This document shows, piece after piece, positions 17,802 through 27,367 of a stretch of 64,000 bases of DNA. How positions within the stretch are numbered: the stretch's first letter is position 1; each line of letters starts with the position of its first letter. The notes under the pieces are model-generated. The model was not told the DNA's origin. It worked only from the letters and a program-made list of their open reading frames with translations, and did no database searches. The translations under genes and the position numbers were made by a program. This DNA comes from Thiomicrorhabdus sediminis. GTDB lineage: Bacteria; Pseudomonadota; Gammaproteobacteria; Thiomicrospirales; Thiomicrospiraceae. The DNA is taken from positions 325,630 to 389,629 of the forward strand of contig NZ_CP040602.1 of the NCBI RefSeq assembly GCF_005885815.1, read 5' to 3'.

Positions 17802-18118
17802 AGCCAGGCTCCTGCGGTTGATAAATTAACAATAGTGACCGGCTTATTATATAAGTAATGGCCGGGAGGGATTATGAAAGCCGTATGTCAGTACAGAAAT
17901 AGTGAAAAACAGATAAAAAATATTTGCCGGCAGGTGGCTAAGAACGCGTTGAATAAATCATTGTGGAATAAATTGCGATAAAACAGCAAAGTAAATAAAT
18001 ATGCCACGTTTACAATTAAGCTATTGATTGATAATATGATTTTTCAAATTGAGTCGGGCGCGCTATTTTCTAGGCTTCAATGAATTGAAATAAAATTCAT
18101 CTTTTGTGAAATTTGTTG
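17802..18118. other. Intergenic stretch before the tRNA-tuf cluster
   Basis: No ORF or RNA gene is supportable here. CCGGC (17839-17843) and GCCGG (17861-17865) flank a T/A-rich dyad, and the last 150 bases are A/T-rich tracts of the kind seen upstream of strong stable-RNA promoters (UP element or FIS sites). The role is inferred. Confidence 0.35.
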
Positions 18119-18146
18119 TTGACAGAGGGTGATATTTCTATAGAAT
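18119..18146 (+). promoter_or_regulatory. Strong sigma-70 promoter of the tRNA-tuf operon
   Basis: A perfect TTGACA (18119-18124) and TAGAAT (18141-18146) are spaced by 16 bases. Initiation near 18153 lies about 9 bases before tRNA-Tyr. Confidence 0.8.
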
Positions 18147-18161
18147 ACGCACTCACAATTT

Positions 18162-18246
18162 GGAGGGTTTCCCGAGCGGCCAAAGGGGGCAGACTGTAAA
18201 TCTGCTGGCTCAGCCTTCGGTGGTTCGAATCCACCACCCTCCACCA
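18162..18246 (+). tRNA. tRNA-Tyr (GTA)
   Basis: GGAGGGT pairs with ACCCTCC in the acceptor stem, the anticodon loop CTGTAAA carries GTA, a class II long variable arm is present, GGTTCGAATCC forms the T arm, and CCA is encoded. First of the tyr-gly-thr array before tuf. Confidence 0.96.
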
Positions 18247-18247
18247 A

Positions 18248-18322
18248 GCGGGTATCGTATAGTGGTTATTACCTCGGCCTTCCAAGCCGATGACGGGGGT
18301 TCGATTCCGCCTACCCGCTCCA
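18248..18322 (+). tRNA. tRNA-Gly (TCC)
   Basis: GCGGGTA pairs with TACCCGC, the anticodon loop CTTCCAA carries TCC, GGTTCGATTCC forms the T arm, and CCA is encoded. It lies one base after tRNA-Tyr. Confidence 0.96.
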
Positions 18323-18329
18323 CTATTCC

Positions 18330-18382
18330 AAAGGCTCTCTTTGTTAGTTTGACTTGTTCAGATTGATGGGGAGGGCCTTTTT
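18330..18382 (+). terminator. Terminator-like hairpin between tRNA-Gly and tRNA-Thr
   Basis: AAAGGCTCTC (18330-18339) pairs with GAGGGCCTTT (18371-18380) with one G-U, around a 31-base loop and followed by T. It may partially terminate or guide processing of the tRNA-tuf transcript. Confidence 0.4.
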
Positions 18383-18387
18383 AATTT

Positions 18388-18463
18388 GCTTCCATAGCTC
18401 AGTAGGTAGAGCGCATCCATGGTAAGGATGAGGTCGCCAGTTCGATCCTGGCTGGAAGCTCCA
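18388..18463 (+). tRNA. tRNA-Thr (GGT)
   Basis: GCTTCCA pairs with TGGAAGC, the anticodon loop ATGGTAA carries GGT, AGTTCGATCCT forms the T arm, and CCA is encoded. It lies 59 bases before tuf. Confidence 0.96.
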
Positions 18464-18522
18464 TTTTATAATGACGGTGTCGTTATGCTTTGTGCATGCG
18501 TCGCTATAACGGAGTTTGCATC

Positions 18523-19713
18523 ATGGCAAAAGAAAAGTTTGAACGTTCCAAACCGCACGTAAACGTTGGTACTATCGGTCACGTTGACCATGGTAAGACA
18601 ACTCTTACAGCGGCACTAACAATCGTACAGGGTAAGAAGTACGGTGGTGATGTAAAAGATTACTCATCTATCGATAACGCACCTGAAGAGCGTGAGCGTG
18701 GGATCACAATCTCAACAGCACACGTTGAGTATGAATCAGAAACACGTCACTACGCACACGTAGACTGCCCAGGTCACGCTGACTATGTTAAAAACATGAT
18801 CACTGGTGCTGCGCAGATGGACGGCGCGATCCTAGTATGTTCTGCAGCAGATGGCCCAATGCCACAGACTCGTGAGCACATCCTTCTATCACGTCAGGTA
18901 GGTGTACCATACATCGTTGTATACCTAAACAAAGCTGACATGGTTGATGATGAAGAACTAATGGAATTGGTAGAAATGGAAGTTCGTGAACTTCTAGATA
19001 CTTACGATTTCCCAGGTGATGACACTCCTGTAATCATGGGTTCTGCTCTTAAAGCAATCGAAGGTGACCAGTCTGAAATCGGTGAGCCATCAATCGGTCG
19101 TTTGATCGATGCACTTGATGAGTACATCCCGACTCCAGAGCGTGAAACAGACAAGCCATTCCTAATGCCTGTAGAAGATATCTTCTCTATCCAGGGTCGT
19201 GGTACTGTTGCAACAGGTCGTGTTGAAACCGGTGTTGTAAAAGTTGGTGAAGAAATCGAAATCGTTGGTATTCGCCCAACAACAACTACAACAGTTACTG
19301 GTGTAGAAATGTTCCGTAAGCTTCTAGATCAAGGTGAAGCGGGTGATAACGTAGGTATCCTATTACGTGGTACTAAGCGTGAAGACATCGAACGTGGTCA
19401 GGTACTTGCTCATAAGGGTACAGTAACACCACATACTAAGTTCGAAGCGGAAGTATATGTACTTTCAAAAGACGAAGGTGGACGTCACACTCCATTCTTC
19501 AACGGTTACCGTCCACAGTTCTACTTCCGTACAACTGACGTAACTGGTGCGTGTGAATTACCGGCTGGTACAGAAATGGTTATGCCTGGTGATAACGTAC
19601 AGATGACTGTAGAATTGATCAACCCGATCGCGATGGCAGAAGGTCTACGTTTTGCTATCCGTGAAGGTGGACGTACAGTTGGTGCGGGTGTTGTTGCTAA
19701 GATTCTTGACTAA
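18523..19713 (+). CDS. tuf: Elongation factor Tu (copy 1)
   Basis: This GTPase delivers aminoacyl-tRNA to the ribosome. The 396 residues include GHVDHGKT (P-loop, residues 19-26), DCPGHADY (G3) and NKADM (G4). ATG 18523 has GGAG eight bases upstream; an in-frame ATG at 18490 is not homologous. The protein is identical to the copy at 34871. At the DNA level I see one synonymous difference, at codon 3 (AAA here, AAG there), and identity runs to just past the stop. This copy sits behind three tRNA genes, as tufB does in E. coli, and ends in a strong terminator. Confidence 0.99.
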   Translation: MAKEKFERSKPHVNVGTIGHVDHGKTTLTAALTIVQGKKYGGDVKDYSSIDNAPEERERGITISTAHVEYESETRHYAHVDCPGHADYVKNMITGAAQMDGAILVCSAADGPMPQTREHILLSRQVGVPYIVVYLNKADMVDDEELMELVEMEVRELLDTYDFPGDDTPVIMGSALKAIEGDQSEIGEPSIGRLIDALDEYIPTPERETDKPFLMPVEDIFSIQGRGTVATGRVETGVVKVGEEIEIVGIRPTTTTTVTGVEMFRKLLDQGEAGDNVGILLRGTKREDIERGQVLAHKGTVTPHTKFEAEVYVLSKDEGGRHTPFFNGYRPQFYFRTTDVTGACELPAGTEMVMPGDNVQMTVELINPIAMAEGLRFAIREGGRTVGAGVVAKILD

Positions 19714-19740
19714 TCTCTGAAACACGCTTGCCTTAGCGAA

Positions 19741-19769
19741 AAAAGGGGGTTATAATCCCCTTTTTTTTT
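19741..19769 (+). terminator. Terminator after tuf copy 1
   Basis: AAAAGGGG pairs with CCCCTTTT around GTTATAAT, followed by further T. It ends only 15 bases before tRNA-Trp. Confidence 0.88.
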
Positions 19770-19783
19770 CGCGAACTAAATCC

Positions 19784-19860
19784 AGGGGTATAGCTCCAAT
19801 TGGCAGAGCACCGGATTCCAAATCCGGGTGTTGGGGGTTCGAATCCCTCTACCCCTGCCA
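19784..19860 (+). tRNA. tRNA-Trp (CCA)
   Basis: AGGGGTA pairs with TACCCCT, the anticodon loop TTCCAAA carries CCA, GGTTCGAATCC forms the T arm, and the 3' CCA is encoded. It lies just before secE, a common gammaproteobacterial arrangement. Confidence 0.96.
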
Positions 19861-19867
19861 CATTTCG

Positions 19868-19901
19868 ACGACCTGCATTTTAGCGAATGCGGGTCGTTTT
19901 T
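19868..19901 (+). terminator. Terminator-like stem between tRNA-Trp and secE
   Basis: ACGACCTGCATT pairs with AATGCGGGTCGT over 12 bp with one G-U, followed by five T. Only 19 bases remain before the secE ATG, so secE must be read through this element or start within it. Confidence 0.7.
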
Positions 19902-19920
19902 AATTTAGCTAATAGATTTT

Positions 19921-20304
19921 ATGAGTAAAGAAATAGAGAATCAGGAAAGCTCGAGTTCATTGGATACGGTTAAGATTTTATTGTCTTTAGCGGTGTTGAT
20001 TGGCTCTGTCGTTGGATATTATGTTTTCCAGGAAATGCACCCAGTCGTTCGAGTCTTAGGAGTAGTTGCTGGAGCAGCTATTTCAATGTTCATTTTATAT
20101 CAGACATCTGTTGGTAAGAGTTGGTTTCAGTATCTGACGCTGGCGAAACGAGAAGTTCGTCAGGTCGTTTGGCCAACACGCCCTGAGACAGTGCAAATGA
20201 CGCTAATCGTCTTTGTGGTCGTTATTTTAATTGGGATCTTTTTGTGGTTGGTTGACATGTTCTTCCTATGGGCAGTCAAGCTATTAACAGGACAAGGTGG
20301 TTAA
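19921..20304 (+). CDS. secE: Preprotein translocase subunit SecE
   Basis: This is an essential small subunit of the SecYEG inner-membrane channel. The 127 residues equal the E. coli length and give the three-helix enteric form: two N-terminal helices (residues about 17-35 and 42-60) plus the essential C-terminal helix ([18 protein letters not shown]). The conserved amphipathic segment before the last helix, [15 protein letters not shown], is clear. nusG begins two bases after the stop, the usual secE-nusG pair. Confidence 0.97.
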   Translation: MSKEIENQESSSSLDTVKILLSLAVLIGSVVGYYVFQEMHPVVRVLGVVAGAAISMFILYQTSVGKSWFQYLTLAKREVRQVVWPTRPETVQMTLIVFVVVILIGIFLWLVDMFFLWAVKLLTGQGG

Positions 20305-20305
20305 G

Positions 20306-20839
20306 ATGGCGCAAAGATGGTATGTAGTTCACGCGTATTCAGGGTATGAGAACAAAGTAAAGAAAAGTTTAGCGGAATACGTTGAGCGTGCCGGTTTAAC
20401 CGATCAGTTTGGTGAAATCTTGGTTCCTTCGGAAGAGGTGGTTGAGATTCGTGACGGTAAGAAGCGCACTTCAGAGCGTAAGTTCTTCCCAGGTTATGTA
20501 TTGGTTCAGATGGATATGAACGAAGATACATGGCACTTGGTTAAGAGTGTACCTCAGGTGATGGGTTTCATCGGCGGAACGAGTGATCGTCCGGCTCCGA
20601 TTACGCAGAAAGAAGTGGATCGTATCCTTCAGCGCGTTGAAACGAGTGTTGATAAGCCGCGTCCTAAGGTTATCTATGAGCCAGGCGAAATGGTTCGTGT
20701 TATCGATGGTCCTTTCAAAGAATTTGAAGCGGTTATCGAAGGTGTCGATTACGACAAGAACAAGCTACAAGTTTCGGTATTAATTTTTGGTCGTTCAACT
20801 CCGGTTGAGCTTGAGTTCACTCAAGTCGAAAAGAATTAA
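20306..20839 (+). CDS. nusG: Transcription termination/antitermination factor NusG
   Basis: It binds RNA polymerase near the beta' clamp, suppresses pausing, and links polymerase to Rho or ribosomal S10. The 177 residues hold the NGN domain ([15 protein letters not shown], then [12 protein letters not shown]) and the C-terminal KOW domain ([22 protein letters not shown]). ATG 20306 starts two bases after the secE stop; an overlapping GTG at 20297 is possible but adds nothing conserved. The gene begins the run nusG-rplKAJL-rpoBC. Confidence 0.97.
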   Translation: MAQRWYVVHAYSGYENKVKKSLAEYVERAGLTDQFGEILVPSEEVVEIRDGKKRTSERKFFPGYVLVQMDMNEDTWHLVKSVPQVMGFIGGTSDRPAPITQKEVDRILQRVETSVDKPRPKVIYEPGEMVRVIDGPFKEFEAVIEGVDYDKNKLQVSVLIFGRSTPVELEFTQVEKN

Positions 20840-20907
20840 TATTTTTTCATCGGGAAGCTGAGTGTCTGGTTGGATGCGAGGCGTTATACCCAAATTAGGA
20901 GAAAATC

Positions 20908-21336
20908 ATGGCTAAGAAGATTGAAGCCTATATCAAGTTGCAGGTTCCTGCGGGAAATGCAAACCCTAGTCCACCAGTTGGTCCTGCTCTAGGTCAGCAC
21001 GGTGTTAACATTATGGAATTCTGTAAAGCGTTCAACGCACAGACTCAGAGCCTTGAAAAAGGTATGCCAGTTCCTGTTGTTATCTCTGTATACAGCGACC
21101 GTAGCTTTACATTCATCACTAAGACTCCTCCAGCGTCAATTCTTTTGAAGAAAGCGGCTGGCATCAAGTCTGGTTCTGGTGTTCCAAACGTAAACAAAGT
21201 TGGTACAGTGACACGCGCTCAGCTTGAAGAGATCGCTAACACTAAAATGGCTGATTTGAATGCAAACGATTTGGATGCTGCAGTTAAGATCATTGCGGGT
21301 TCTGCTCGTTCAATGGGTCTAGTGGTAGAGGGTTAA
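20908..21336 (+). CDS. rplK: 50S ribosomal protein L11
   Basis: It binds the GTPase-associated region of 23S rRNA and the base of the L7/L12 stalk. The 142-residue length equals E. coli L11. The N-terminal [19 protein letters not shown] is the stringent-response and thiostrepton-contact region, and [13 protein letters not shown] closes the RNA-binding domain. AGGAG precedes the ATG. rplA follows after four bases; the two form the L11 operon half, in E. coli autoregulated by L1. Confidence 0.99.
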   Translation: MAKKIEAYIKLQVPAGNANPSPPVGPALGQHGVNIMEFCKAFNAQTQSLEKGMPVPVVISVYSDRSFTFITKTPPASILLKKAAGIKSGSGVPNVNKVGTVTRAQLEEIANTKMADLNANDLDAAVKIIAGSARSMGLVVEG

Positions 21337-21340
21337 TAAG

Positions 21341-22030
21341 ATGGCAAAGTTGACTAAAAAACAAAAGCTTTTCGCTGAAAAAGTAAACCGTGATGCATCT
21401 TATGACATCGTTGAAGGTCTAAACCTGGTTAAAGAGTTAGCGACTGCTAAGTTCGTAGAATCAGTTGATGTTTCAGTTCGTCTAGGTATCGATCCTCGTA
21501 AATCTGATCAGGTTGTACGTGGCGCGACTGTAATGCCTAACGGTACTGGTAAAGACGTTCGCGTAGCAGTATTTACAGGTGAAGCTAACCAGGCTGCTGC
21601 GAAAGAAGCGGGTGCTGAATTCGTAGGTATGGAAGACCTGGCTGACGAAATCAAGAAAGGTATGATGGATTTCGACGTAGTAATCGCTTCTCCAGACGCT
21701 ATGCGCGTTGTTGGTATGCTGGGTCAGGTTCTAGGTCCGCGTGGTCTTATGCCTAACCCTAAGACTGGTACTGTAACACCTGATGTTGTTGGTGCTATCA
21801 ATAACGCTAAAGCTGGTCAGGTTCGTTTCCGTGCAGATAAAGCGGGTATCATCCACGCTTCTATCGGTACTGTTGCTTTCGAAGCAGACAAGCTGAAAGA
21901 AAACTTAAATGCCTTAATGGAAGACCTAAACAAAGCGAAGCCTGCTTCAGCTAAAGGTACTTACGTTAAGAAAGTGACTATCTCATCTACAATGGGTCCA
22001 GGCCTAGTAGTTGATCAGTCATCACTATAA
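21341..22030 (+). CDS. rplA: 50S ribosomal protein L1
   Basis: It forms the L1 stalk that contacts E-site tRNA, and in many bacteria represses its own operon by binding the rplK leader. The 229-residue product contains [20 protein letters not shown], the family signature, and the usual [17 protein letters not shown] end. It directly follows rplK. The 185-base gap after it carries the L10 leader. Confidence 0.99.
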   Translation: MAKLTKKQKLFAEKVNRDASYDIVEGLNLVKELATAKFVESVDVSVRLGIDPRKSDQVVRGATVMPNGTGKDVRVAVFTGEANQAAAKEAGAEFVGMEDLADEIKKGMMDFDVVIASPDAMRVVGMLGQVLGPRGLMPNPKTGTVTPDVVGAINNAKAGQVRFRADKAGIIHASIGTVAFEADKLKENLNALMEDLNKAKPASAKGTYVKKVTISSTMGPGLVVDQSSL

Positions 22031-22049
22031 TGATGGTTGCGCCGAGTAA

Positions 22050-22200
22050 TCGGTGCAGGCATTATTTGCGAATAGGGTCTCCTAAAACCTATAGGTTGAT
22101 AGAGAGCGCCCATCGCAGACCGTAGGCGAGTGCATCAATTGTACTCTTAATAGATTTAAGCCTACGTAGATGGAAGAGTTTGATTTGATATGAATCAAAC
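22050..22200 (+). promoter_or_regulatory. L10 (rplJ) autoregulatory leader
   Basis: The 185-base gap between rplA and rplJ has no ORF. It contains CGCAGACCGTAGGCGAGTG, which resembles the conserved kink-turn/L10 binding region of rplJL leaders, flanked by pairing segments (AGCCTACG against CGTAGGC). In E. coli, L10-(L7/L12) binds here to repress rplJL. The assignment rests on position and motif; exact ends are approximate. Confidence 0.65.
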
Positions 22201-22215
22201 TGTTTTGGAGGTTAT

Positions 22216-22716
22216 ATGGCACTCAATATCGAAGATAAAAAGCTGGTCGTTGAAGAAGTTTCTGCTATTGCATCAGAAGCTGGTTCAATCGTAGCTGCTG
22301 AATATCGTGGGTTGACTGTAGAGCAAATGACCACATTACGTGCTAACGCTCGTGAAGCGGGTGTGCAGATTCGAGTTGTTAAAAACTCTCTTGCACGTCG
22401 TGCTGTAGCTGGTACTAAATTTGAAGACATGGCTGACACTTTTACAGGTCCGCTTGTTTATGCATTCGCTGGCGAAGAGCTAGGAACTGCTGCGCGTGTT
22501 TTCAAAGACTTCGCGAAAAGCAATGACAAACTAATCGTTAAGTCATTGTCTATCGGTGAAGGTGTAATGGACGCTAGCCAGTTGGCTGCCGTTGCTGCTC
22601 TACCTACATACGATGAAGCTGTTGCGAAACTTCTATTTGTTATGAAAGAGCCTGTTGCGAAACTTGCTCGCGCACTTACTGCGATCAAAGAACAAAAAGA
22701 AGCGGAAGCCGCTTAA
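22216..22716 (+). CDS. rplJ: 50S ribosomal protein L10
   Basis: This is the base of the stalk that carries L7/L12 dimers and recruits GTPase factors; it also represses its own operon through the leader upstream. The 166 residues match E. coli within one. EYRGLTVEQMTTLR and VVKNSLARRA are the rRNA-binding part, and the alanine/lysine-rich C-terminal helix is the L7/L12 platform. TTGGAGG precedes the ATG. rplL follows after 46 bases. Confidence 0.99.
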   Translation: MALNIEDKKLVVEEVSAIASEAGSIVAAEYRGLTVEQMTTLRANAREAGVQIRVVKNSLARRAVAGTKFEDMADTFTGPLVYAFAGEELGTAARVFKDFAKSNDKLIVKSLSIGEGVMDASQLAAVAALPTYDEAVAKLLFVMKEPVAKLARALTAIKEQKEAEAA

Positions 22717-22762
22717 TTTATTAAACATAAGTTTAAAACCTATTTAATTTTTGGAGATTACA

Positions 22763-23134
22763 ATGTCTGTATCAAAAGATGATATTTTAGAAGCAGTTGC
22801 CAACATGTCTGTAATGGAAGTTGTAGAACTTGTTGAAGCAATGGAAGAGAAATTTGGTGTATCTGCTGCCGCTATGGTTGCTGCTGGTCCTGCTGGTGAC
22901 GCTGGTGCGGGCGCAGAAGAGAAGACTGAATTTGACGTTATCCTAACTGGCGCTGGCGACAACAAGGTTGCAGCGATCAAAGCAGTTCGTGGTGCGACAG
23001 GTCTTGGTCTTAAGGAAGCTAAAGAAGCAGTTGAAAGCGCTCCATTCACACTTAAAGAAGGTGTGTCTAAGGAAGAAGCTGAAGCTATGGCTAACGACCT
23101 TAAAGAAGCTGGTATCGAAGTCGAAGTTAAGTAA
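22763..23134 (+). CDS. rplL: 50S ribosomal protein L7/L12
   Basis: This multicopy acidic stalk protein stimulates factor-dependent GTP hydrolysis. The 123 residues show the N-terminal dimerisation helices ([20 protein letters not shown]), an alanine/glycine-rich hinge ([15 protein letters not shown]) and the C-terminal domain with [20 protein letters not shown] 22763 follows TTGGAG; the in-frame ATG-like extension from 22751 is not conserved. An attenuator-like hairpin follows before rpoB. Confidence 0.99.
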   Translation: MSVSKDDILEAVANMSVMEVVELVEAMEEKFGVSAAAMVAAGPAGDAGAGAEEKTEFDVILTGAGDNKVAAIKAVRGATGLGLKEAKEAVESAPFTLKEGVSKEEAEAMANDLKEAGIEVEVK

Positions 23135-23167
23135 TTTAACTTTTACTGCTGATCCACAGCATGAATT

Positions 23168-23193
23168 GGCTGGCGTTTTTGCGTCGGCCTTTT
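23168..23193 (+). terminator. Attenuator-like hairpin between rplL and rpoB
   Basis: GGCTGGCG (23168-23175) pairs with CGTCGGCC (23182-23189) including two G-U pairs, followed by four T. A second hairpin GAGCCC/GGGCTC at 23264-23281 lies before rpoB. In E. coli the same gap holds an attenuator and an RNase III site that lower rpoBC relative to rplJL. Confidence 0.5.
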
Positions 23194-23308
23194 CGTGTTT
23201 TAGAGTGTGTAAAAGTGTGCTAGAGCTTACAAAGGTGGAGCTACCACAGTTTTATGCATTACCGAGCCCCTTACAGGGCTCTCTGACAACTTATCCCTGA
23301 GGTAAACG

Positions 23309-26300
23309 ATGACTTATTCTTTGACTGAAAAGAAACGAGTTCGTAAAGATTTCGCAACTCGCCCATCAATTCTAGAAGTACCTTACCTACTTTCTTTGCA
23401 GAAAGGTTCTTTCCACGACTTTCTACAATTGGATAAAAAGCCAGCCGAGCGCGACTTCGTCGGTTTGCATGCCGCTTTTAGTTCTGTATTTCCAATCGAA
23501 GGTGTTGCCGGCACTGCCGACCTAGAATATGTGAGTTATCACATGGGTCAACCTGAGTTTGACGTAAAAGAGTGTAAGCAGCGTGGTGTGACTTACGCGG
23601 CACCTCTACGTGTGAAAATGCGTTTGGTTATCTATGATAAAGATGCGCCTGCTGGTAAGCGTCCGGTTAAGGACATGAAGGAGCAGGAAGTTTATTTGGG
23701 TGATATCCCGTTAATGACGGATAACGGGACTTTCGTTATCAACGGTACTGAGCGTGTAATTGTGACTCAGTTGCACCGTTCACCGGGTGTAATCTTCGAT
23801 AGCGACAAAGGTAAGTCTCACTCTTCAGGTAAGTTGTTGTTTAATGCGCGTATCATTCCTTACCGTGGTTCTTGGTTGGACTTTGAGTTTGATCACAATG
23901 ATTGCTTGTTCACTCGTATTGACCGCCGCCGTAAATTACCTATTTCAGTATTGTTACGTGCTATGGGTTACTCAAACGAAGAAATTCTGGGAAGCTTCCT
24001 GGAGTCTAACGTTGTTAAGTTCAATAAAAAAGGTTTTGAGCTTGAGATCAACGCCGAGCAGTTGAAAGGCCAGAACTCTCCGTTCGATATTGAACATGAC
24101 GGCAAGAAGATCGTTGAAGTTGGTCAGAAGATCACTGCACGTACCGTTAAGCAGATGGATGCTGCCGGTATCAAGACCGCTAAGGTTTCTCCTGAATATT
24201 TACTGGGTAAAATCCTGGCGACAGGTATTACAGATAAGACAACTGGTGAATTGGTTGCTCGTACCAACGATGTATTGACTGTCGAGCTATTGGAAAAAAT
24301 CGTCGCTATCGGTAAGGGTGAACTTAAGATCCTATTTATCGATGAGCTGGAAAACGGACCATATATCCCAGATACATTGAATCTGGATACAACCACTTCC
24401 CAGTTGGAAGCACAGATTGAAATTTATCGCATGATGCGTCCTGGTGAGCCACCAACGAAGGAATCTTCGGAAGCGTTGTTCCAGAGCCTATTCTTTGATG
24501 ATTCACGTTATGACCTGTCTTCTGTTGGTCGTATGAAGCTGAACCGTCGTTTAGGTCGCAAAGACAATAACGGTAGTCTGGTACTAGAAAACCAGGATGT
24601 TATCGATGTGGTTCGTGAACTGATCAATATCCGTAACGGTTTAAGCACTATCGATGATATCGATACCTTAGGTAACCGTCGTATCCGTGCGGTTGGTGAA
24701 ATGGCTGAGAACGCATTCCGTGTTGGTTTGGTTCGTGTTGAGCGCGCGGTGAAAGAGCGTCTGAACCAGGCTGAATCTGATGGCCTGATGCCTCAGGACC
24801 TAATCAATGCTAAGCCCGTTTCTGCGGCAATCAAAGAGTTCTTCGGATCGTCTCAGTTGTCACAGTTCATGGATCAGGTTAACCCGCTTTCGGAAGTCAC
24901 ACACAAGCGTCGTGTTTCGGCTCTTGGGCCAGGTGGTTTGACACGTGAGCGTGCCGGTTTTGAGGTACGTGACGTACACCCAACTCACTACGGTCGTGTA
25001 TGTCCTATCGAAACACCTGAAGGACCAAACATCGGTTTGATCAATACGCTAGCGATCTACGCTAAGACAAACGAATATGGTTTCCTGGAAACACCATATC
25101 GTAAGGTTGTCGATGGTCAGGTAACAGAAGAAGTTGAATATGTTTCTGCGATCGACGAAGCACAATTCGTTATCGCGCAGGCGAGTGCGAATGTTGATAA
25201 GGACGGTAAGTTCTTAGACAACTTGGTTTCAGCTCGTCACCAAAATGAGTTTACCCTAGCAAATACCGCTGATATCGACTATATGGATGTATCTCCTAAG
25301 CAGATCGTATCGGTTGCGGCATCGCTTATCCCGTTCCTAGAACACGATGATGCCAACCGTGCCTTGATGGGTGCGAACATGCAGCGTCAGGCGGTTCCTA
25401 CATTACGTGCCGATAAGCCTTTAGTAGGAACAGGTATCGAGAAGACGGTTGCAATCGACTCTGGCGTCACGGTGGTTGCAGACCGTGGCGGTGAAGTGCT
25501 TTCATCTGACGCCGCTCGTATCGTGGTTCGTGTCAATGGCGATGAGATCAAAGAGGGTGAATCTGGTGTAGATATCTACAACCTGGTCAAGTACCAGCGT
25601 TCTAACCAAAACACTTGTATCAACCAGAAGCCTATCGTTAAGGCGGGTGATACAGTAGTTCGTGGTGACGTTCTTGCTGACGGTCCTTCTACAGACCTTG
25701 GTGAATTGGCGCTTGGTCAGAACATGCGAATCGCGTTCATGCCTTGGAATGGTTATAACTTCGAAGACTCGATTTTGATCTCTGAGCGTGTCGTTCAAGA
25801 AGACCGTTATACTTCGATTCACATCGAAGAACTAACATGTTTGGCTCGTGATACAAAGCTTGGGCCAGAAGAAATTACAGCGGATATTCCTAACGTTGGT
25901 GAATCAGCACTGGCACGTCTGGATGACTGCGGTATCGTTCACGTAGGGGCTGAAGTCAAGCAGGGCGATATTCTTGTAGGTAAGGTAACGCCTAAGGGTG
26001 AAACTCAGCTGACGCCTGAAGAAAAACTGCTGCGCGCTATTTTCGGTGAAAAAGCATCCGATGTTAAAGATACATCATTGCGTGTAACCAAAGGTGTTGA
26101 AGGGACGGTGATCGACGTTCAGGTATTCACTCGTGAAGGCGTTCAGAAAGATGAACGCGCGCTAGCGATTCAGGAAGAGGAATTGGCTCGCGTCCGTAAG
26201 GATATCGACGAACAGTACACCATTCTTGAAGCCGATATGATGGCTCGTATCCGTACTGCATTGAACGGTAAGAAACTGGTTGACGGTACTAAGGTTGATG

Positions 26301-27367
26301 ATGCATACCTAGATGGTGTTGATGAAGCCAAGTGGTTCTCATTAAATGTTGATGATGCCGATATGGTGACATTCCTGGAGCAGTCCGAAGCCTATCTAAA
26401 AGATAGCCGTAAGAAATTCAACGAAATGTTTGAAGAGAAGCGTAAGAAGCTTACTCAAGGTGACGATTTGGCACCGGGTGTTTCGAAGATGGTTAAGGTT
26501 TACGTTGCTATTAAGCGTCGTATCCAGCCTGGTGATAAGATGGCGGGTCGTCACGGTAACAAGGGTGTTATCTCACGTATCTGTCCAGTAGAAGATATGC
26601 CTTACGATGAAACAGGTCGTCCGGTTGATATCTGCTTGAACCCTCTAGGTGTACCGTCACGTATGAACGTTGGTCAGATCCTTGAAGTTCACTTAGGTTT
26701 AGCCGCTGAAGGTCTGGGTACTAAGATCAATGCAATGCTTCAGCAGCAAGCGGACATTGCCGAGTTCCGTAGCTTCCTAGATAAGATCTACAACGATACG
26801 CAAGGTCAGAAAGTTGATTTCGCGAGTTTCTCGGATGACGAAATTATTGAATTGGCGAATAACCTGAAACGTGGTGTTCCATTAGCGTCACCGGTATTTG
26901 ACGGTGTTAACGAAGATCAGATCAAGGCGTTGTTACGTTTGGCAGATCTTCCTGAGTCAGGTCAGATGACGTTGTTTGATGGTCTGACCGGTGAGAAGTT
27001 CGATCGTCCTGTAACCGTTGGCTACATGTACTACTTGAAGCTTAACCACTTGGTTGACGATAAGATGCACGCTCGTTCAACAGGTCCTTACTCGCTGGTT
27101 ACTCAGCAGCCGTTGGGTGGTAAGGCCCAGTTCGGTGGTCAGCGTTTCGGTGAAATGGAGGTGTGGGCACTTGAAGCATACGGTGCTGCCTTTACCCTGC
27201 AGGAAATGCTAACGGTTAAGTCCGATGACTTGAACGGTCGTACAAGAATGTATAAGAACATTGTTGACGGTAATGAATATATGGAACCTGGTATGCCAGA
27301 ATCATTCAGCGTATTACGCAAAGAAATTCGTGCATTAGGTATTGATATCGAGTTGGAGCAAGATTAA
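23309..27367 (+). CDS. rpoB: RNA polymerase subunit beta
   Basis: This is the catalytic-site-forming beta subunit of RNA polymerase. At 1352 residues it is close to E. coli's 1342. [30 protein letters not shown] and [16 protein letters not shown] mark the rifampicin pocket, all with sensitive-type residues (S, Q, D, H, R, S present). The C-terminal [24 protein letters not shown] joins beta'. Its stop overlaps the rpoC start by one base (TAATG), enforcing equal synthesis. Confidence 0.99.
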   Translation: MTYSLTEKKRVRKDFATRPSILEVPYLLSLQKGSFHDFLQLDKKPAERDFVGLHAAFSSVFPIEGVAGTADLEYVSYHMGQPEFDVKECKQRGVTYAAPLRVKMRLVIYDKDAPAGKRPVKDMKEQEVYLGDIPLMTDNGTFVINGTERVIVTQLHRSPGVIFDSDKGKSHSSGKLLFNARIIPYRGSWLDFEFDHNDCLFTRIDRRRKLPISVLLRAMGYSNEEILGSFLESNVVKFNKKGFELEINAEQLKGQNSPFDIEHDGKKIVEVGQKITARTVKQMDAAGIKTAKVSPEYLLGKILATGITDKTTGELVARTNDVLTVELLEKIVAIGKGELKILFIDELENGPYIPDTLNLDTTTSQLEAQIEIYRMMRPGEPPTKESSEALFQSLFFDDSRYDLSSVGRMKLNRRLGRKDNNGSLVLENQDVIDVVRELINIRNGLSTIDDIDTLGNRRIRAVGEMAENAFRVGLVRVERAVKERLNQAESDGLMPQDLINAKPVSAAIKEFFGSSQLSQFMDQVNPLSEVTHKRRVSALGPGGLTRERAGFEVRDVHPTHYGRVCPIETPEGPNIGLINTLAIYAKTNEYGFLETPYRKVVDGQVTEEVEYVSAIDEAQFVIAQASANVDKDGKFLDNLVSARHQNEFTLANTADIDYMDVSPKQIVSVAASLIPFLEHDDANRALMGANMQRQAVPTLRADKPLVGTGIEKTVAIDSGVTVVADRGGEVLSSDAARIVVRVNGDEIKEGESGVDIYNLVKYQRSNQNTCINQKPIVKAGDTVVRGDVLADGPSTDLGELALGQNMRIAFMPWNGYNFEDSILISERVVQEDRYTSIHIEELTCLARDTKLGPEEITADIPNVGESALARLDDCGIVHVGAEVKQGDILVGKVTPKGETQLTPEEKLLRAIFGEKASDVKDTSLRVTKGVEGTVIDVQVFTREGVQKDERALAIQEEELARVRKDIDEQYTILEADMMARIRTALNGKKLVDGTKVDDAYLDGVDEAKWFSLNVDDADMVTFLEQSEAYLKDSRKKFNEMFEEKRKKLTQGDDLAPGVSKMVKVYVAIKRRIQPGDKMAGRHGNKGVISRICPVEDMPYDETGRPVDICLNPLGVPSRMNVGQILEVHLGLAAEGLGTKINAMLQQQADIAEFRSFLDKIYNDTQGQKVDFASFSDDEIIELANNLKRGVPLASPVFDGVNEDQIKALLRLADLPESGQMTLFDGLTGEKFDRPVTVGYMYYLKLNHLVDDKMHARSTGPYSLVTQQPLGGKAQFGGQRFGEMEVWALEAYGAAFTLQEMLTVKSDDLNGRTRMYKNIVDGNEYMEPGMPESFSVLRKEIRALGIDIELEQD

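Noticed and set aside
23168-23300. Possible small gene between rplL and rpoB
   Set aside because: The frame running to 23300 starts inside rplL in another phase and has no ribosome site; the gap is better explained by attenuator and leader structure.
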